A DNA stretch of 16,264 nucleotides. It comes from Tardiphaga sp. Its GTDB lineage: Bacteria > Pseudomonadota > Alphaproteobacteria > Rhizobiales > Xanthobacteraceae. A program made the translations under genes and the position numbers. The stretch lies in NCBI GenBank assembly GCA_028290325.1, contig JAQGJY010000051.1, positions 1 through 16,264 on the forward strand, given 5' to 3'. Under the pieces are notes generated by a model, which saw only the letters and a program-made list of their open reading frames with translations, did no database searches and was not told the DNA's origin. Shown piece after piece: positions 6,263-13,640 of the stretch (within the stretch, counting starts at the first letter, position 1; each line of letters begins with the position of its first letter).

Positions 6263-7792
6263 TCAGCTCCGCCGGTGGGCATTAAGGCGACGTTCGACGA
6301 ACAGGGAGTAACGCGACATGCCAAAGCAAAACACGAAGTACACCATGCCGGTGAAGGCGAAGCCGGTGAACAACGTGTTCGGCGTGGACCACACCGGATC
6401 GGCAAAGGATGCGCGCAGCTGCCCGAGCAGATCGAACAGCGCCACGATCGACACCAGCGACGTATCCTTGAACAAAGCGATGAACGAGTTCACCAGGCCG
6501 GGAATGACATGGCGCAACGCCTGCGGCATCACCACGAGGCCGGTCGTCTTCCAGTAGGACAATCCGAGCGCGCTGGCGGCCTCGGACTGGCCCCGGCTCA
6601 GCGCCGCCAGCCCGCCGCGAATGACTTCCGCATTGTAGGCGCCGGCGAACAGAGCAATGCCGATCAGAACGCGCACCAGACCATCGACGGTGAAATTGCC
6701 GGGCAGAAACAGCGGCAGCATGTAGGTGGCGAAGAATAGCACGGTGATCAGCGGCACGCCGCGCCAGAATTCGATGAAGGCGACTGAGAACACCCGGATC
6801 AGCGGGATCGTCGAGCGCCGCCCGAGCGCCAGCGCGATGCCGACCGGCATCGACGTGACAATCCCCGTGACCGAGACGACGAGCGTGACGAGCAAGCCGC
6901 CCCACAGCCGCGTATCGACGATCGCGAGCCCGCCTTTGTCGAGGCCCATCGCGGCGATGACGACGGCGATGCCGGCGAAAATCGCGAGGCTCGTGGTCAG
7001 CGCGCGCCAACCGTTGCGGAAGCCGCCGCTGAGAAAGAACATGATTGTGGACACGACGATCGCGGTGGCGGCCAGATCCGCCCAGACCGGCTGACCAAGA
7101 CTTTGGATCAGCGTTTTGATCAAGGTCAGCGGATACAGCACAATCGCCAGCGCGTAGCCGATCAGGCTGATGCCCATGCCGAGCGCATAGACCAATTGCG
7201 CGAGCCCTGGCAGCGACGTCGATTGCGCCAAAGCCGTGCCGCCGCTGACGATGCCGTTGGCAATACTGGACAGCGCGCCTTCGGTCCAGGCGATGCCGAA
7301 GCCCTTGATGCCACCGCCATGCAGCAGGAAGAACGCGACGACCGGAAGCGCGACGAAGAACAATCCGGCGTTGAGGGCCTTCGCCGGCAGCTTCGGGATC
7401 AGCAGCGGCACCAGCAGCACGATCGCGAGCACGAAGGTGAGATTGACGCGCCAGCGCGCTTCGGCCGGATAGAAGCCGTAAACGAATTGCTGGAATTTGG
7501 CGTGAATGAACGGCCAGCACGCGCCGACGGCGGTGCCGTCTTTCGCCAGGCAGGCATTGCGATCGGCGCCGGTCCACACCGCGTCGATCAACAGGAATTT
7601 CACCGACGGCACGACCGTGAGATAGATCAGCGCGATGCCGAGCAGGGTCAGGATGATATTGCCCGGCGTGTTCAGCAGACGGGTGCGGATGAAGCCGACA
7701 AAGCCGGTGGTCTTGATCGGCGCGGCGCGCTCCGCGATCATCGTCTGCGAGACGAAGGGCGGAATGCCTTCGCTGGCGGCCATCTCGCTCAT
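6263..7792 (-). CDS. aapM: General L-amino-acid ABC transporter, permease AapM (extended form)
   Basis: 509-residue inner-membrane permease. The C-terminal MetI-like core begins about residue 297 (LWGGLLVTLVVSV) and carries the EAA loop EAASALGLSYWKTTG (404-418) followed by PQALR, which docks on AapP. The N-terminal part has the Aap-specific AVWTGADRNACL (71-82) and ACWPFIHAKFQQFVYGFYP (91-109) blocks. Rhizobium AapM is about 384 residues as I recall; here roughly 125 extra residues (about 162-288) with about three extra hydrophobic segments sit between FFLLHGG and the core. The start ATG at 7792 overlaps the aapQ stop by four bases (ATGA), a translational-coupling signature; the open frame continues upstream to 8326, but that part only shadows aapQ. 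Its partner permease is AapQ. Confidence 0.93.
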   Translation of the reverse strand: MSEMAASEGIPPFVSQTMIAERAAPIKTTGFVGFIRTRLLNTPGNIILTLLGIALIYLTVVPSVKFLLIDAVWTGADRNACLAKDGTAVGACWPFIHAKFQQFVYGFYPAEARWRVNLTFVLAIVLLVPLLIPKLPAKALNAGLFFVALPVVAFFLLHGGGIKGFGIAWTEGALSSIANGIVSGGTALAQSTSLPGLAQLVYALGMGISLIGYALAIVLYPLTLIKTLIQSLGQPVWADLAATAIVVSTIMFFLSGGFRNGWRALTTSLAIFAGIAVVIAAMGLDKGGLAIVDTRLWGGLLVTLVVSVTGIVTSMPVGIALALGRRSTIPLIRVFSVAFIEFWRGVPLITVLFFATYMLPLFLPGNFTVDGLVRVLIGIALFAGAYNAEVIRGGLAALSRGQSEAASALGLSYWKTTGLVVMPQALRHVIPGLVNSFIALFKDTSLVSIVALFDLLGQLRASFADPVWSTPNTLFTGFAFTGMVYFVFCFGMSRYSLFVERRLNAHRRS

Positions 7793-8994
7793 GCGCCCAT
7801 GCTCCGACCGATTCGCCATCCATAGAAACTCATGATCGCGCTGGTGATGAGCGAGATCAGCAGATAGACGCCCATCGTGATCGCGATGATCTCGATCGCC
7901 TGCCCGGTCTGACTCAAGGTCGTGCCGGCGAACACCGAAAACAGATCCGGATAGCCGATCGCGACCGCGAGCGACGAGTTTTTCGTCAGATTGAGATACT
8001 GGTTGGTCAGCGGCGGCAGGATCACCCGCAACGCCTGCGGCACGACGATCAACCGCAGGGTCGAGCCGCGCGTCAGGCCGAGTGACGCGCCCGCCTCCAT
8101 CTGCCCTTTGTGAACCGACTGGATGCCGGCGCGCACGATCTCGGCGATGAAGGCCGCCGTATAGGTCGACAGCGCCAGCGTCAGCGCGACGAATTCCGGC
8201 ACGACGCGCGAGCCGCCGGCGAAATTGAAGCCTTTCAATTCCGGCATCTCGAACGTCACCGGCTTGCCGAAGATGACCATCGCGATGACCGGCAGGCCGA
8301 TGATCAGACCGAGCGCCCACGGCCACACCCGCACGACGCGGCCGCTGTCGAACAGCGCCTTGCGCGCATAGCTCCGCAACGCGAAGGCGGCGATGATCGC
8401 GATGACGATCGCCAGCGCAAAGGCTGCCAGACCGTCATGCGGAATCGGTTTGGGAATGACGAGGCCGCGATTGCTGAGAAACACGGCGTCGAGAACCGAC
8501 ACGCTCTGGCGCGGATTGGGCAACGAGCCCAGCACCGCGAGATACCAGAACAGAATTTGAAACAGCAGCGGCAGGTTGCGGATCAGTTCGACATAGCCGC
8601 CGGCAATCTTCGCCAACAACCAGTTCGGCGACAGCCGCCCGAGCCCAACCAGAAAGCCGAGGATCGTCGCGAAGAAGATGCCGACCACGGCCACCAGCAA
8701 GGTGTTGGCAAGGCCGACGAGGAACACCCGCGTATAGGTGTCGGATTCACTATAGGGGATCAGCGTTTGGCTGACGCCGAACCCCGCCGTGTTGTTGAGG
8801 AAGCCGAAGCCCGACGCCACGCGCTGGGCCGCCAGGTTGGCGCGGGCGTTGGCGACGACTTCGTAGCCGATCCAAAGCAGAAAGGCTACGAACAGAATTT
8901 GCAGAGCGAAACCGCTCCAGCCGGCACGGCCGCCGAGGGCGCGCCGCAGTTTGGCGACGAACTGCGACGGGGGTTCTCTTGCCTCGATGGCCAT
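7789..8994 (-). CDS. aapQ: General L-amino-acid ABC transporter, permease AapQ
   Basis: 401-residue inner-membrane permease, close to the usual AapQ length. The first membrane span is about 28-46 (FALQILFVAFLLWIGYEVV). The Aap/Bzt-specific periplasmic block GFGFLNNTAGFGVSQTLIPY (62-81) precedes the MetI-like core LANTLLVAVVGIFFATILGF (95-114). The EAA motif is EAGASLGLTRGSTLRL (300-315) followed by PQALR, the contact with AapP. A large loop at about 155-265 interrupts the core, as is usual in this family. It pairs with AapM as the second half of the channel. The start ATG at 8994 lies 21 bases after the aapJ stop, and the stop overlaps the aapM start. Confidence 0.95.
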   Translation of the reverse strand: MAIEAREPPSQFVAKLRRALGGRAGWSGFALQILFVAFLLWIGYEVVANARANLAAQRVASGFGFLNNTAGFGVSQTLIPYSESDTYTRVFLVGLANTLLVAVVGIFFATILGFLVGLGRLSPNWLLAKIAGGYVELIRNLPLLFQILFWYLAVLGSLPNPRQSVSVLDAVFLSNRGLVIPKPIPHDGLAAFALAIVIAIIAAFALRSYARKALFDSGRVVRVWPWALGLIIGLPVIAMVIFGKPVTFEMPELKGFNFAGGSRVVPEFVALTLALSTYTAAFIAEIVRAGIQSVHKGQMEAGASLGLTRGSTLRLIVVPQALRVILPPLTNQYLNLTKNSSLAVAIGYPDLFSVFAGTTLSQTGQAIEIIAITMGVYLLISLITSAIMSFYGWRIGRSMGA

Positions 8995-9015
8995 GGCGGC
9001 TGACGATCGGTTGCG

Positions 9016-10032
9016 TTAGCGGATCGGCGGCGCGTATTGGATGCCGCCTTTATTCCACAACTGGTTCAGGCCGCGCGCGATGCCGAGTTTCGAACCGGGT
9101 CCGACGTTGCGGTCGAATACTTCGCCGTAATTGCCCGTCGCCTTGACGATGCGCGACACCCAATCCTTCGTCAGGCCGAGCGTTTCGCCGAGATTGCCGT
9201 CGGTGCCGAACACGCGCTTCAGTTCCGGCTTGTCCGATTTCGCCATTTCATCGACGTTCTTTTGCGTGATGCCGAGTTCCTCGGCGTTGACCAGCGCGAA
9301 CAGCGTCCACTTCACGACGTCGAGCCATTGGTCGTCGCCGTGGCGGACCAGCGGTCCGAGCGGCTCCTTGGAAATCACCTCCGGCAACACCGCATGATCG
9401 GCGGGGTTCGCGACCTTGAGGCGCTCGGCATAGAGCTGCGAGACGTCCGAGGTAAACACGTCGCAACGGCCGGATTCGTAAGCCTTGACGGTTTCGTCGG
9501 CGGTGCCGAAGGCGATCACCTCGTACTTCATGTTGTTGCCCTTGAAGTAGTCGGCGACGTTCTGCTCGTTCGTTGTGCCGGTCTGCACACAAATGGAGGC
9601 GCTGTTCAGTTCGAGCGCCGAGTTGACCTTGAGCGATTTGCGGACCAGGAAACCCTGCCCGTCGTAATACGTGACGCCGGTGAAATTGACGCCGAGCGAG
9701 GTGTCGCGCGACAGCGTCCATGTCGTGTTGCGCGACAGCACGTCGATTTCGCCGGACTGCAACGCCGTGAAGCGATCCTTCGCCGAGAGCGGCACGAACT
9801 TGACCTTGCTCGGATCGTTGAACACGGCGGCGGCGATCGCGCGGCACACATCGACGTCGAGGCCGGCCCAGGCGCCCTTGTCATCGGGCGACGAGAAGCC
9901 CGGCAGGCCCTGGCTGACGCCGCAGGACAGCATACCCCGGTCCTTCACAGTCTTTAGCGTCTGAGCGCTGGCCGCCGTGGCGGCAAGGCCTGTGGCCAAA
10001 GCAACGGTAAGTGCGAGGGTTGTGTGTTTCAT
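9016..10032 (-). CDS. aapJ: General L-amino-acid ABC transporter, periplasmic binding protein
   Basis: 338-residue periplasmic solute-binding protein that delivers polar L-amino acids to AapQ/AapM. The Sec signal peptide runs from MKHTTLALTVALATG to ASA, with cleavage expected after Ala23 (mature start QTLKTVKDRGML). The SBP family 3 fold shows LSCGVSQGLPGFS (35-47), AGLDVDVCRAIAAAVF (56-71), LQSGEIDVLSRNTTWTLSRD, VQTGTTNEQNVADYF and GRCDVFTSDVSQLYAER. The four cysteines in the mature part are those seen in Aap/Bzt proteins and probably form disulfides. The start ATG at 10032 has a GAAAGG ribosome-binding site inside a perfect palindrome at 10040-10051. It is the first gene of aapJQMP and divergent from the metC-type gene, an arrangement I also recall from Sinorhizobium and Rhizobium. 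Confidence 0.95.
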   Translation of the reverse strand: MKHTTLALTVALATGLAATAASAQTLKTVKDRGMLSCGVSQGLPGFSSPDDKGAWAGLDVDVCRAIAAAVFNDPSKVKFVPLSAKDRFTALQSGEIDVLSRNTTWTLSRDTSLGVNFTGVTYYDGQGFLVRKSLKVNSALELNSASICVQTGTTNEQNVADYFKGNNMKYEVIAFGTADETVKAYESGRCDVFTSDVSQLYAERLKVANPADHAVLPEVISKEPLGPLVRHGDDQWLDVVKWTLFALVNAEELGITQKNVDEMAKSDKPELKRVFGTDGNLGETLGLTKDWVSRIVKATGNYGEVFDRNVGPGSKLGIARGLNQLWNKGGIQYAPPIR

Positions 10033-10039
10033 GACGTGA

Positions 10040-10051
10040 CCTTTCGAAAGG
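10040..10051. promoter_or_regulatory. Perfect 12 bp palindrome covering the aapJ ribosome-binding site
   Basis: CCTTTCGAAAGG is a perfect dyad. On the minus strand its right half supplies GAAAGG, the Shine-Dalgarno sequence that ends 7 bases before the aapJ ATG. It could be an operator or limit ribosome access, or the dyad could be a coincidence of an AAAGG-type ribosome-binding site. Confidence 0.4.
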
Positions 10052-10065
10052 GATCGTGCCCAGCA

Positions 10066-10071
10066 AGATTA
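10066..10071 (-). promoter_or_regulatory. Candidate -10 element for aapJQMP
   Basis: Read on the minus strand, TAATCT lies in an AT-rich tract. It would give a transcript start near 10059 and a leader of about 27 bases carrying the ribosome-binding site. No convincing -35 hexamer lies at 16-18 bases, so the call is weak and may reflect an activator-dependent promoter. Confidence 0.25.
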
Positions 10072-10286
10072 TTTTGATGTGCAATGCAAAAGGCGTACCC
10101 GCCGGGCAGACCCAATGCATCGAGCGATCGCCGAACAGATCAAGGGCCCGATGGAAGCCGCCGTTGGTGCGTCGCGTCGAGCGGGTCGATGAGCCCGGGC
10201 GTTGCGTCGATCGGTCTTCGCGGCAGGCCCCTCAACTTGCAGCGACGAGATGACAGAGTTGCATCACAGACGGGATCATGTTCGCG

Positions 10287-10324
10287 GTCAAGGGGTTGAC
10301 GAGCGCCTTCTGCCGCACGCTACT
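10287..10324 (+). promoter_or_regulatory. Candidate metC promoter with overlapping inverted repeat
   Basis: TTGACG at 10296-10301 is a good -35, followed 17 bases later by GCTACT (10319-10324), a poor -10. The perfect inverted repeat GTCAA (10287-10291), GGGG, TTGAC (10296-10300) overlaps the -35. This would suit a repressor-type operator. The predicted leader is about 60 bases. Confidence 0.35.
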
Positions 10325-10389
10325 GGCGAGAGCGGACACCCGCGACGGCATTCGCGCGGCGGCATCAAAATTTCGGACGGTAGCGACGA

Positions 10390-11586
10390 ATGATATCGAG
10401 GCAGAGAAACGAAACGGCGACACTTCATCCCGAAACCGCGCTCGTGACCGCGGGTCGCGACACATTGGCGCAGCATGGTTTTGTCAATCCACCGGTCGTG
10501 CGCGGCTCGACGGTTCTTTATCCGACCGCCGACGATCTGCGCGCGCATCGCGGCGAATTCCAATACGGCCGCCATGGCACACCGACCACCAAGGCGTTGC
10601 AGGAGGCCTTGATCGCGCTCGAAGGCCCGAATTGCGCCGGCGTCGGACTGACGCCTTCGGGTGTCTCGGCGATCTCGACGACGCTGTTGGCCGTGCTCAA
10701 GACCGGCGACCATCTGCTGGTTTGCGACAATGCCTATCGGCCGACGAGATTATTCTGCGACGGCCTGCTGAAGCGCTACGGCATCGCGACGGACTATTTC
10801 GATCCGTTGATCGGCGCCGACATCGCCGCGCACATCAAGCCGAATACGCGCGCGGTCATGGTCGAGGCCCCCGGCTCGCAATCGCTGGAAATGCCTGACG
10901 TGCCGGCGATCGCAACGGTGGCGAAGGCGCACGGCCTGCTTGTGATCGACGACAACACCTGGGCGACGCCGTTGTATCACCGCTCGCTCGATCAAGGCGT
11001 GGACATCTCGATTCAGGCGGCAACGAAGTATATCGGTGGCCATTCCGACATCATGTTTGGCACCATCGCGGCTAACAAAGAGGCATGGCCGTTGATCGCG
11101 GATGGCATCCGGCAGCTCGGCGTCTGCTGCGGACCGGATGATGTCTTTCTTGCGCTGCGCGGCTTGCGCACGATGGCGGTGCGGCTTGCGCATCATCAGC
11201 GCGCCGCGATCGACATGGCGCAATGGCTGCAAACCCGGCCCGAAGTGCTGCGCGTGATCCATCCGGCCCTGCCCGACGATCCCGGCCATGCGATCTGGAG
11301 GCGCGATTTCACCGGCGCGTCCGGGCTGTTCAGCATCGTACTGCAACCGGCGCCGCAGGTGGCGATCGATGCGTTGCTCGACACCGTGACGTTGTTCGGA
11401 ATGGGCTATTCGTGGGGCGGCTTTGAAAGCCTCGTCATTCCGTTCGACTGTTCGACCTATCGCAGCGCAACGGCGTGGAATCCGGGCGGGCCGACGCTGC
11501 GGCTGCATATCGGACTTGAGAATATCGACGATTTGAAAGCCGATTTCGCGCGCGGACTTGAGGCGTTCGCGGCGGCGCTGGGTTAA
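10390..11586 (+). CDS. metC: Cystathionine beta-lyase (Cys/Met metabolism PLP enzyme)
   Basis: 398-residue fold-type I PLP enzyme predicted to cleave cystathionine to homocysteine, pyruvate and ammonia in methionine synthesis, and possibly to desulfurate cysteine. Motifs are the cofactor-contacting Tyr59 and Arg61 in FQYGRHGTPT, TPSGVSAI (89-96), the stacking Tyr116 in CDNAYRP, Asp188 in IDDNTWATP, and the Schiff-base Lys213 in AATKYIGGHSDIM. The carboxylate-binding Arg lies in LRLHIGLEN near the C-terminus. Spacing matches Escherichia coli MetC (Lys210) closely, favouring beta-lyase over gamma-synthase. The start ATG at 10390 has a weak GGACGG upstream; the conserved family N-terminus begins soon after. 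It is divergent from aapJ, so imported amino acids and sulfur metabolism may share control. A cystine- or S-conjugate-degrading role is an alternative. Confidence 0.9.
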   Translation: MISRQRNETATLHPETALVTAGRDTLAQHGFVNPPVVRGSTVLYPTADDLRAHRGEFQYGRHGTPTTKALQEALIALEGPNCAGVGLTPSGVSAISTTLLAVLKTGDHLLVCDNAYRPTRLFCDGLLKRYGIATDYFDPLIGADIAAHIKPNTRAVMVEAPGSQSLEMPDVPAIATVAKAHGLLVIDDNTWATPLYHRSLDQGVDISIQAATKYIGGHSDIMFGTIAANKEAWPLIADGIRQLGVCCGPDDVFLALRGLRTMAVRLAHHQRAAIDMAQWLQTRPEVLRVIHPALPDDPGHAIWRRDFTGASGLFSIVLQPAPQVAIDALLDTVTLFGMGYSWGGFESLVIPFDCSTYRSATAWNPGGPTLRLHIGLENIDDLKADFARGLEAFAAALG

Positions 11587-11660
11587 GCGTCGGTCCGGGC
11601 GCGACTGCCGCGAAGAGGCCGATGCGACCCCGCAATCACCTCACGTCGCTCGACCGGATC

Positions 11661-11999
11661 TCATTCCGCCAGTGTCTTCGATCCGGTGGCGCGGCTTTTG
11701 ATGATCAACATGATGTTGCGGATATAGATGATCGTCGCCAACGACTGCCCGAGAATGATGACCGGCTCGCGCTTGGCGATGCCATAGACCAAGGTCATCA
11801 TGCCGCCCGCCATCGAGAAGAACCAGAACGACATCGGCACCACGCTGTTGCCGGCGCGCTCGCTCGAAATCCATTGCACCAGGAATCGTGCGGTGAACAG
11901 GAGCTGCGCGACCAGACCAAACGCAAGCCAGAAATCGAACTTGGCGACGAAGACGTCGAACAGATAATCGCCGAGCGCTTGGCCGTAGGTAATCAGCAT
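11661..11999 (-). CDS. Stand-alone LAB_N domain small membrane protein
   Basis: 112-residue protein matching the LAB_N domain (lipid-A-disaccharide synthase N-terminal domain) that is found fused to LpxB in some bacteria; no glycosyltransferase domain follows, so it is not LpxB. Three hydrophobic segments lie at about 22-44, 55-73 and 80-100, with the family blocks FTARFLVQWISSERAGNSVV (35-54), PMSFWFFSMAGG (55-66) and GQSLATIIYIRN (84-95). The start ATG at 11999 shares one base with the TAA of the preceding GT2 gene (TAATG), so translation is probably coupled. It is the last gene of the glycolipid operon. By analogy with the small ArnE/ArnF membrane proteins, it may move a lipid-linked sugar across the inner membrane; this is inference. 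It converges with metC, with 74 bases between. Confidence 0.85.
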   Translation of the reverse strand: MLITYGQALGDYLFDVFVAKFDFWLAFGLVAQLLFTARFLVQWISSERAGNSVVPMSFWFFSMAGGMMTLVYGIAKREPVIILGQSLATIIYIRNIMLIIKSRATGSKTLAE

Positions 12000-12769
12000 T
12001 ATTTCACCTCGGTCGCGACCGGCGTGGCGCGCTTGCGCCGGATCAGCCACCACACACCCAAGAGGTCCATGATGCCGATCCACAGCCGGTCAAAGAAACC
12101 GTAATTGGAAACGCCGGAATGACGCGGCCGATCGATCACGTCGACATAAGCAATGTCGTAGCCCTCGCGCCGCACCAGCGCCGGAAGAAACCGATGCAGA
12201 CCATCGAAATACGGCATCGACAAGAACACATCGCGGCGAAACGCCTTCATGCCGCAACCGGTGTCGCGGGTGCCATCCTTGAGAATCGCGTTGCGGACCT
12301 TGTTGGCGATGCGCGACTGCATCCTTTTGAACTCGGTGTCCTTGCGGCCGACGCGCTGTCCCGCGGCAAGGCCGACCCGGCCGCCGCCGGTTTCGATTGC
12401 GCCGATCAGGTCAGGCAGAAACGCCGGATTATTCTGGCCGTCGCCGTCGAGCGTCGCGACGATGTCGCCGCGCGCCGCGCGCACGCCGGAGCGCACCGCC
12501 GCCGACTGGCCGCAGGATTCCGCGTGCCTGATCTGGCGAAGATTGTCCCGCTCGCGCATCAACTCGCCAAGCTTGGCGGCGGTGCCGTCGGTCGAGCCGT
12601 CATTGACGTAGATGATCTCGAACGGCCAGCGCTCGCCCAGCGCCGCGACGATTTCCGCGATCAAAGGCGCGATGTTGCCTTCCTCGTTGCGGACCGGGAC
12701 CACGATCGACACCGCCACGAGCGGCGCGCCGAGGTCTGCGGCATTCAGCGTTGAAAAGGAATCGCTCAT
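11999..12769 (-). CDS. GT2 family glycosyltransferase, polyprenyl-phosphate sugar synthase type
   Basis: 256-residue family 2 glycosyltransferase of the dolichol-phosphate mannose synthase/ArnC/RgtE type. It is expected to move a sugar from a nucleotide donor to undecaprenyl or dodecaprenyl phosphate on the cytoplasmic face. Motifs are VSIVVPVRNEEGNI (20-33), IIYVNDGSTDGT (52-63), the metal-binding LDGDGQNN (107-114), DTGCGMKAFRRDVF (169-182) and GLHRFLPAL (190-198). One hydrophobic C-terminal segment (about 229-243, LWIGIMDLLGVWWLI) probably anchors it, fewer than the two of ArnC. The start at 12769 is chosen for TTGGACC a few bases upstream; ATG at 12790 adds seven residues and is possible. 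It starts 25 bases after the PAP2 stop and its stop overlaps the LAB_N start. The sugar (GalA, mannose, aminoarabinose or other) cannot be read from sequence. Confidence 0.88.
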   Translation of the reverse strand: MSDSFSTLNAADLGAPLVAVSIVVPVRNEEGNIAPLIAEIVAALGERWPFEIIYVNDGSTDGTAAKLGELMRERDNLRQIRHAESCGQSAAVRSGVRAARGDIVATLDGDGQNNPAFLPDLIGAIETGGGRVGLAAGQRVGRKDTEFKRMQSRIANKVRNAILKDGTRDTGCGMKAFRRDVFLSMPYFDGLHRFLPALVRREGYDIAYVDVIDRPRHSGVSNYGFFDRLWIGIMDLLGVWWLIRRKRATPVATEVK

Positions 12770-12794
12770 CGTCAGGTCCAATCGAAACATAGCT

Positions 12795-13640
12795 TCAGGC
12801 GGCAAAGACCTGGCGCGCCGCTTGCGATAACTGCCGTGGCGTTGGTCCGTGCAGCGGCACGATGCCGCCGTCGCTGCGGATGACAAAAGCCAGCCGCCGC
12901 GCGGCGAACCAATAACGCACCACCATCGCGCCGAGCACGCCATTCAACGCGCCGCCGAGCACGTCGCTTGGATGATGCGCCAACAGCACCAGCCGGGTGC
13001 CGATGACGATGACCGCATAGGCGATCATCACGCCGCGCCATCGCGGCCACAACGCCGAGACGGCGAAGGCCAGCGCGCAGGATGCGGTGGCATGGCCGGA
13101 TGGAAAGCTCGCATAGGCTTCGGACCAGGAGAAATGCGAAAAGTGAAACGCATAGGGCTCGCCGCCGACGAACGGACGCCCGCGCCCGACCACGACCTTC
13201 AATAACTCGCCGGTGAGGATCGGCAGCAGCACCGCCAGATAGAGAAACTGCACCCGCGTGCCGAGACCGAGCAGCGTCGCATGAGCCACGCCGCGCAGTC
13301 TTGGCGCGATCAAGACGATGACGGCCAGCGCGATGAGCAGAGCGGCGAGGACGTAGTCACCCTTGCCGAACTCCGTCACAATTCGCAGCGGCCACAGGCC
13401 GGCGGTGCCGCGCGGCGGCATCCAGGTGATCTCGCGGGCGTCGAGAACGAACATCAGAGCGACGATGCCGACCGCGGCCGCCGCCATCAGGAGCAAGGTG
13501 CGACGTGCCAAGGCGCGTCCGGCTTCGGCGCGCCGCGAATGCGACGGCAGGCGGACCAGTTGCAGCAATCCTTGCGCCACAAGAAGCCCCAGTCGCGCAA
13601 AATATCCCTGCGGCGCAACGGCGGCGGCTGGCGTCGCCAT
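12795..13640 (-). CDS. PAP2-family membrane phosphatase
   Basis: 281-residue integral-membrane type 2 phosphatidic acid phosphatase. The three-part active site is complete: K-x6-RP as KVVVGRGRP (148-156), PSGH (180-183) with nucleophile-assisting His183, and R-x5-H-x3-D as RLVLLAHHPSD (216-226). The active site should face the periplasm. About five or six hydrophobic spans are visible (about 47-66, 95-112, 131-149, 185-199, 205-221, 228-244). Substrates of the family include undecaprenyl pyrophosphate, phosphatidylglycerophosphate and the lipid A 1- or 4'-phosphates (LpxE/LpxF). Location between two lipid-linked sugar transferase genes favours lipid A dephosphorylation or polyprenyl-phosphate recycling. 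The ATG at 13640 shares a base with the upstream stop (TGATG); a GTG one codon earlier is also possible. Confidence 0.9.
   Translation of the reverse strand: MATPAAAVAPQGYFARLGLLVAQGLLQLVRLPSHSRRAEAGRALARRTLLLMAAAAVGIVALMFVLDAREITWMPPRGTAGLWPLRIVTEFGKGDYVLAALLIALAVIVLIAPRLRGVAHATLLGLGTRVQFLYLAVLLPILTGELLKVVVGRGRPFVGGEPYAFHFSHFSWSEAYASFPSGHATASCALAFAVSALWPRWRGVMIAYAVIVIGTRLVLLAHHPSDVLGGALNGVLGAMVVRYWFAARRLAFVIRSDGGIVPLHGPTPRQLSQAARQVFAA

Larger units (their letters stand above)
10033..10389. other. Divergent aapJ/metC regulatory region, no gene
   Basis: This gap of about 357 bases separates two divergent genes. The aapJ side is the most AT-rich part (10066-10091) and holds TTTTGATG..GCAAAA-type inverted sequence. 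The metC side holds an inverted repeat over a candidate -35. Short open frames occur on both strands, but none has recognisable similarity or a convincing start. No SAM riboswitch or T-box is recognisable by eye. Confidence 0.6.

Noticed and set aside
5516..6739. Plus-strand open frame of 407 codons opposite aapP and the end of aapM
   Set aside because: Low-complexity His/Arg/Asp-rich translation, antisense to well-supported transporter genes.
7793..8326. Upstream in-frame extension of aapM giving 687 residues
   Set aside because: The extension overlaps aapQ out of frame, is Arg/Asp-rich and non-membrane-like; the ATGA junction at 7789-7792 gives a normal coupled start.
10041..10062. Sigma-54-like GGGCACG sequence upstream of aapJ (minus strand)
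   Set aside because: The -12 GC is missing and the position would place the transcript start in the ribosome-binding site.
11587..11660. Terminator between convergent metC and the LAB_N gene
   Set aside because: GC-rich with scattered short complementarities (GGTC/GACC) but no clear stem-loop with a T tract on either strand.
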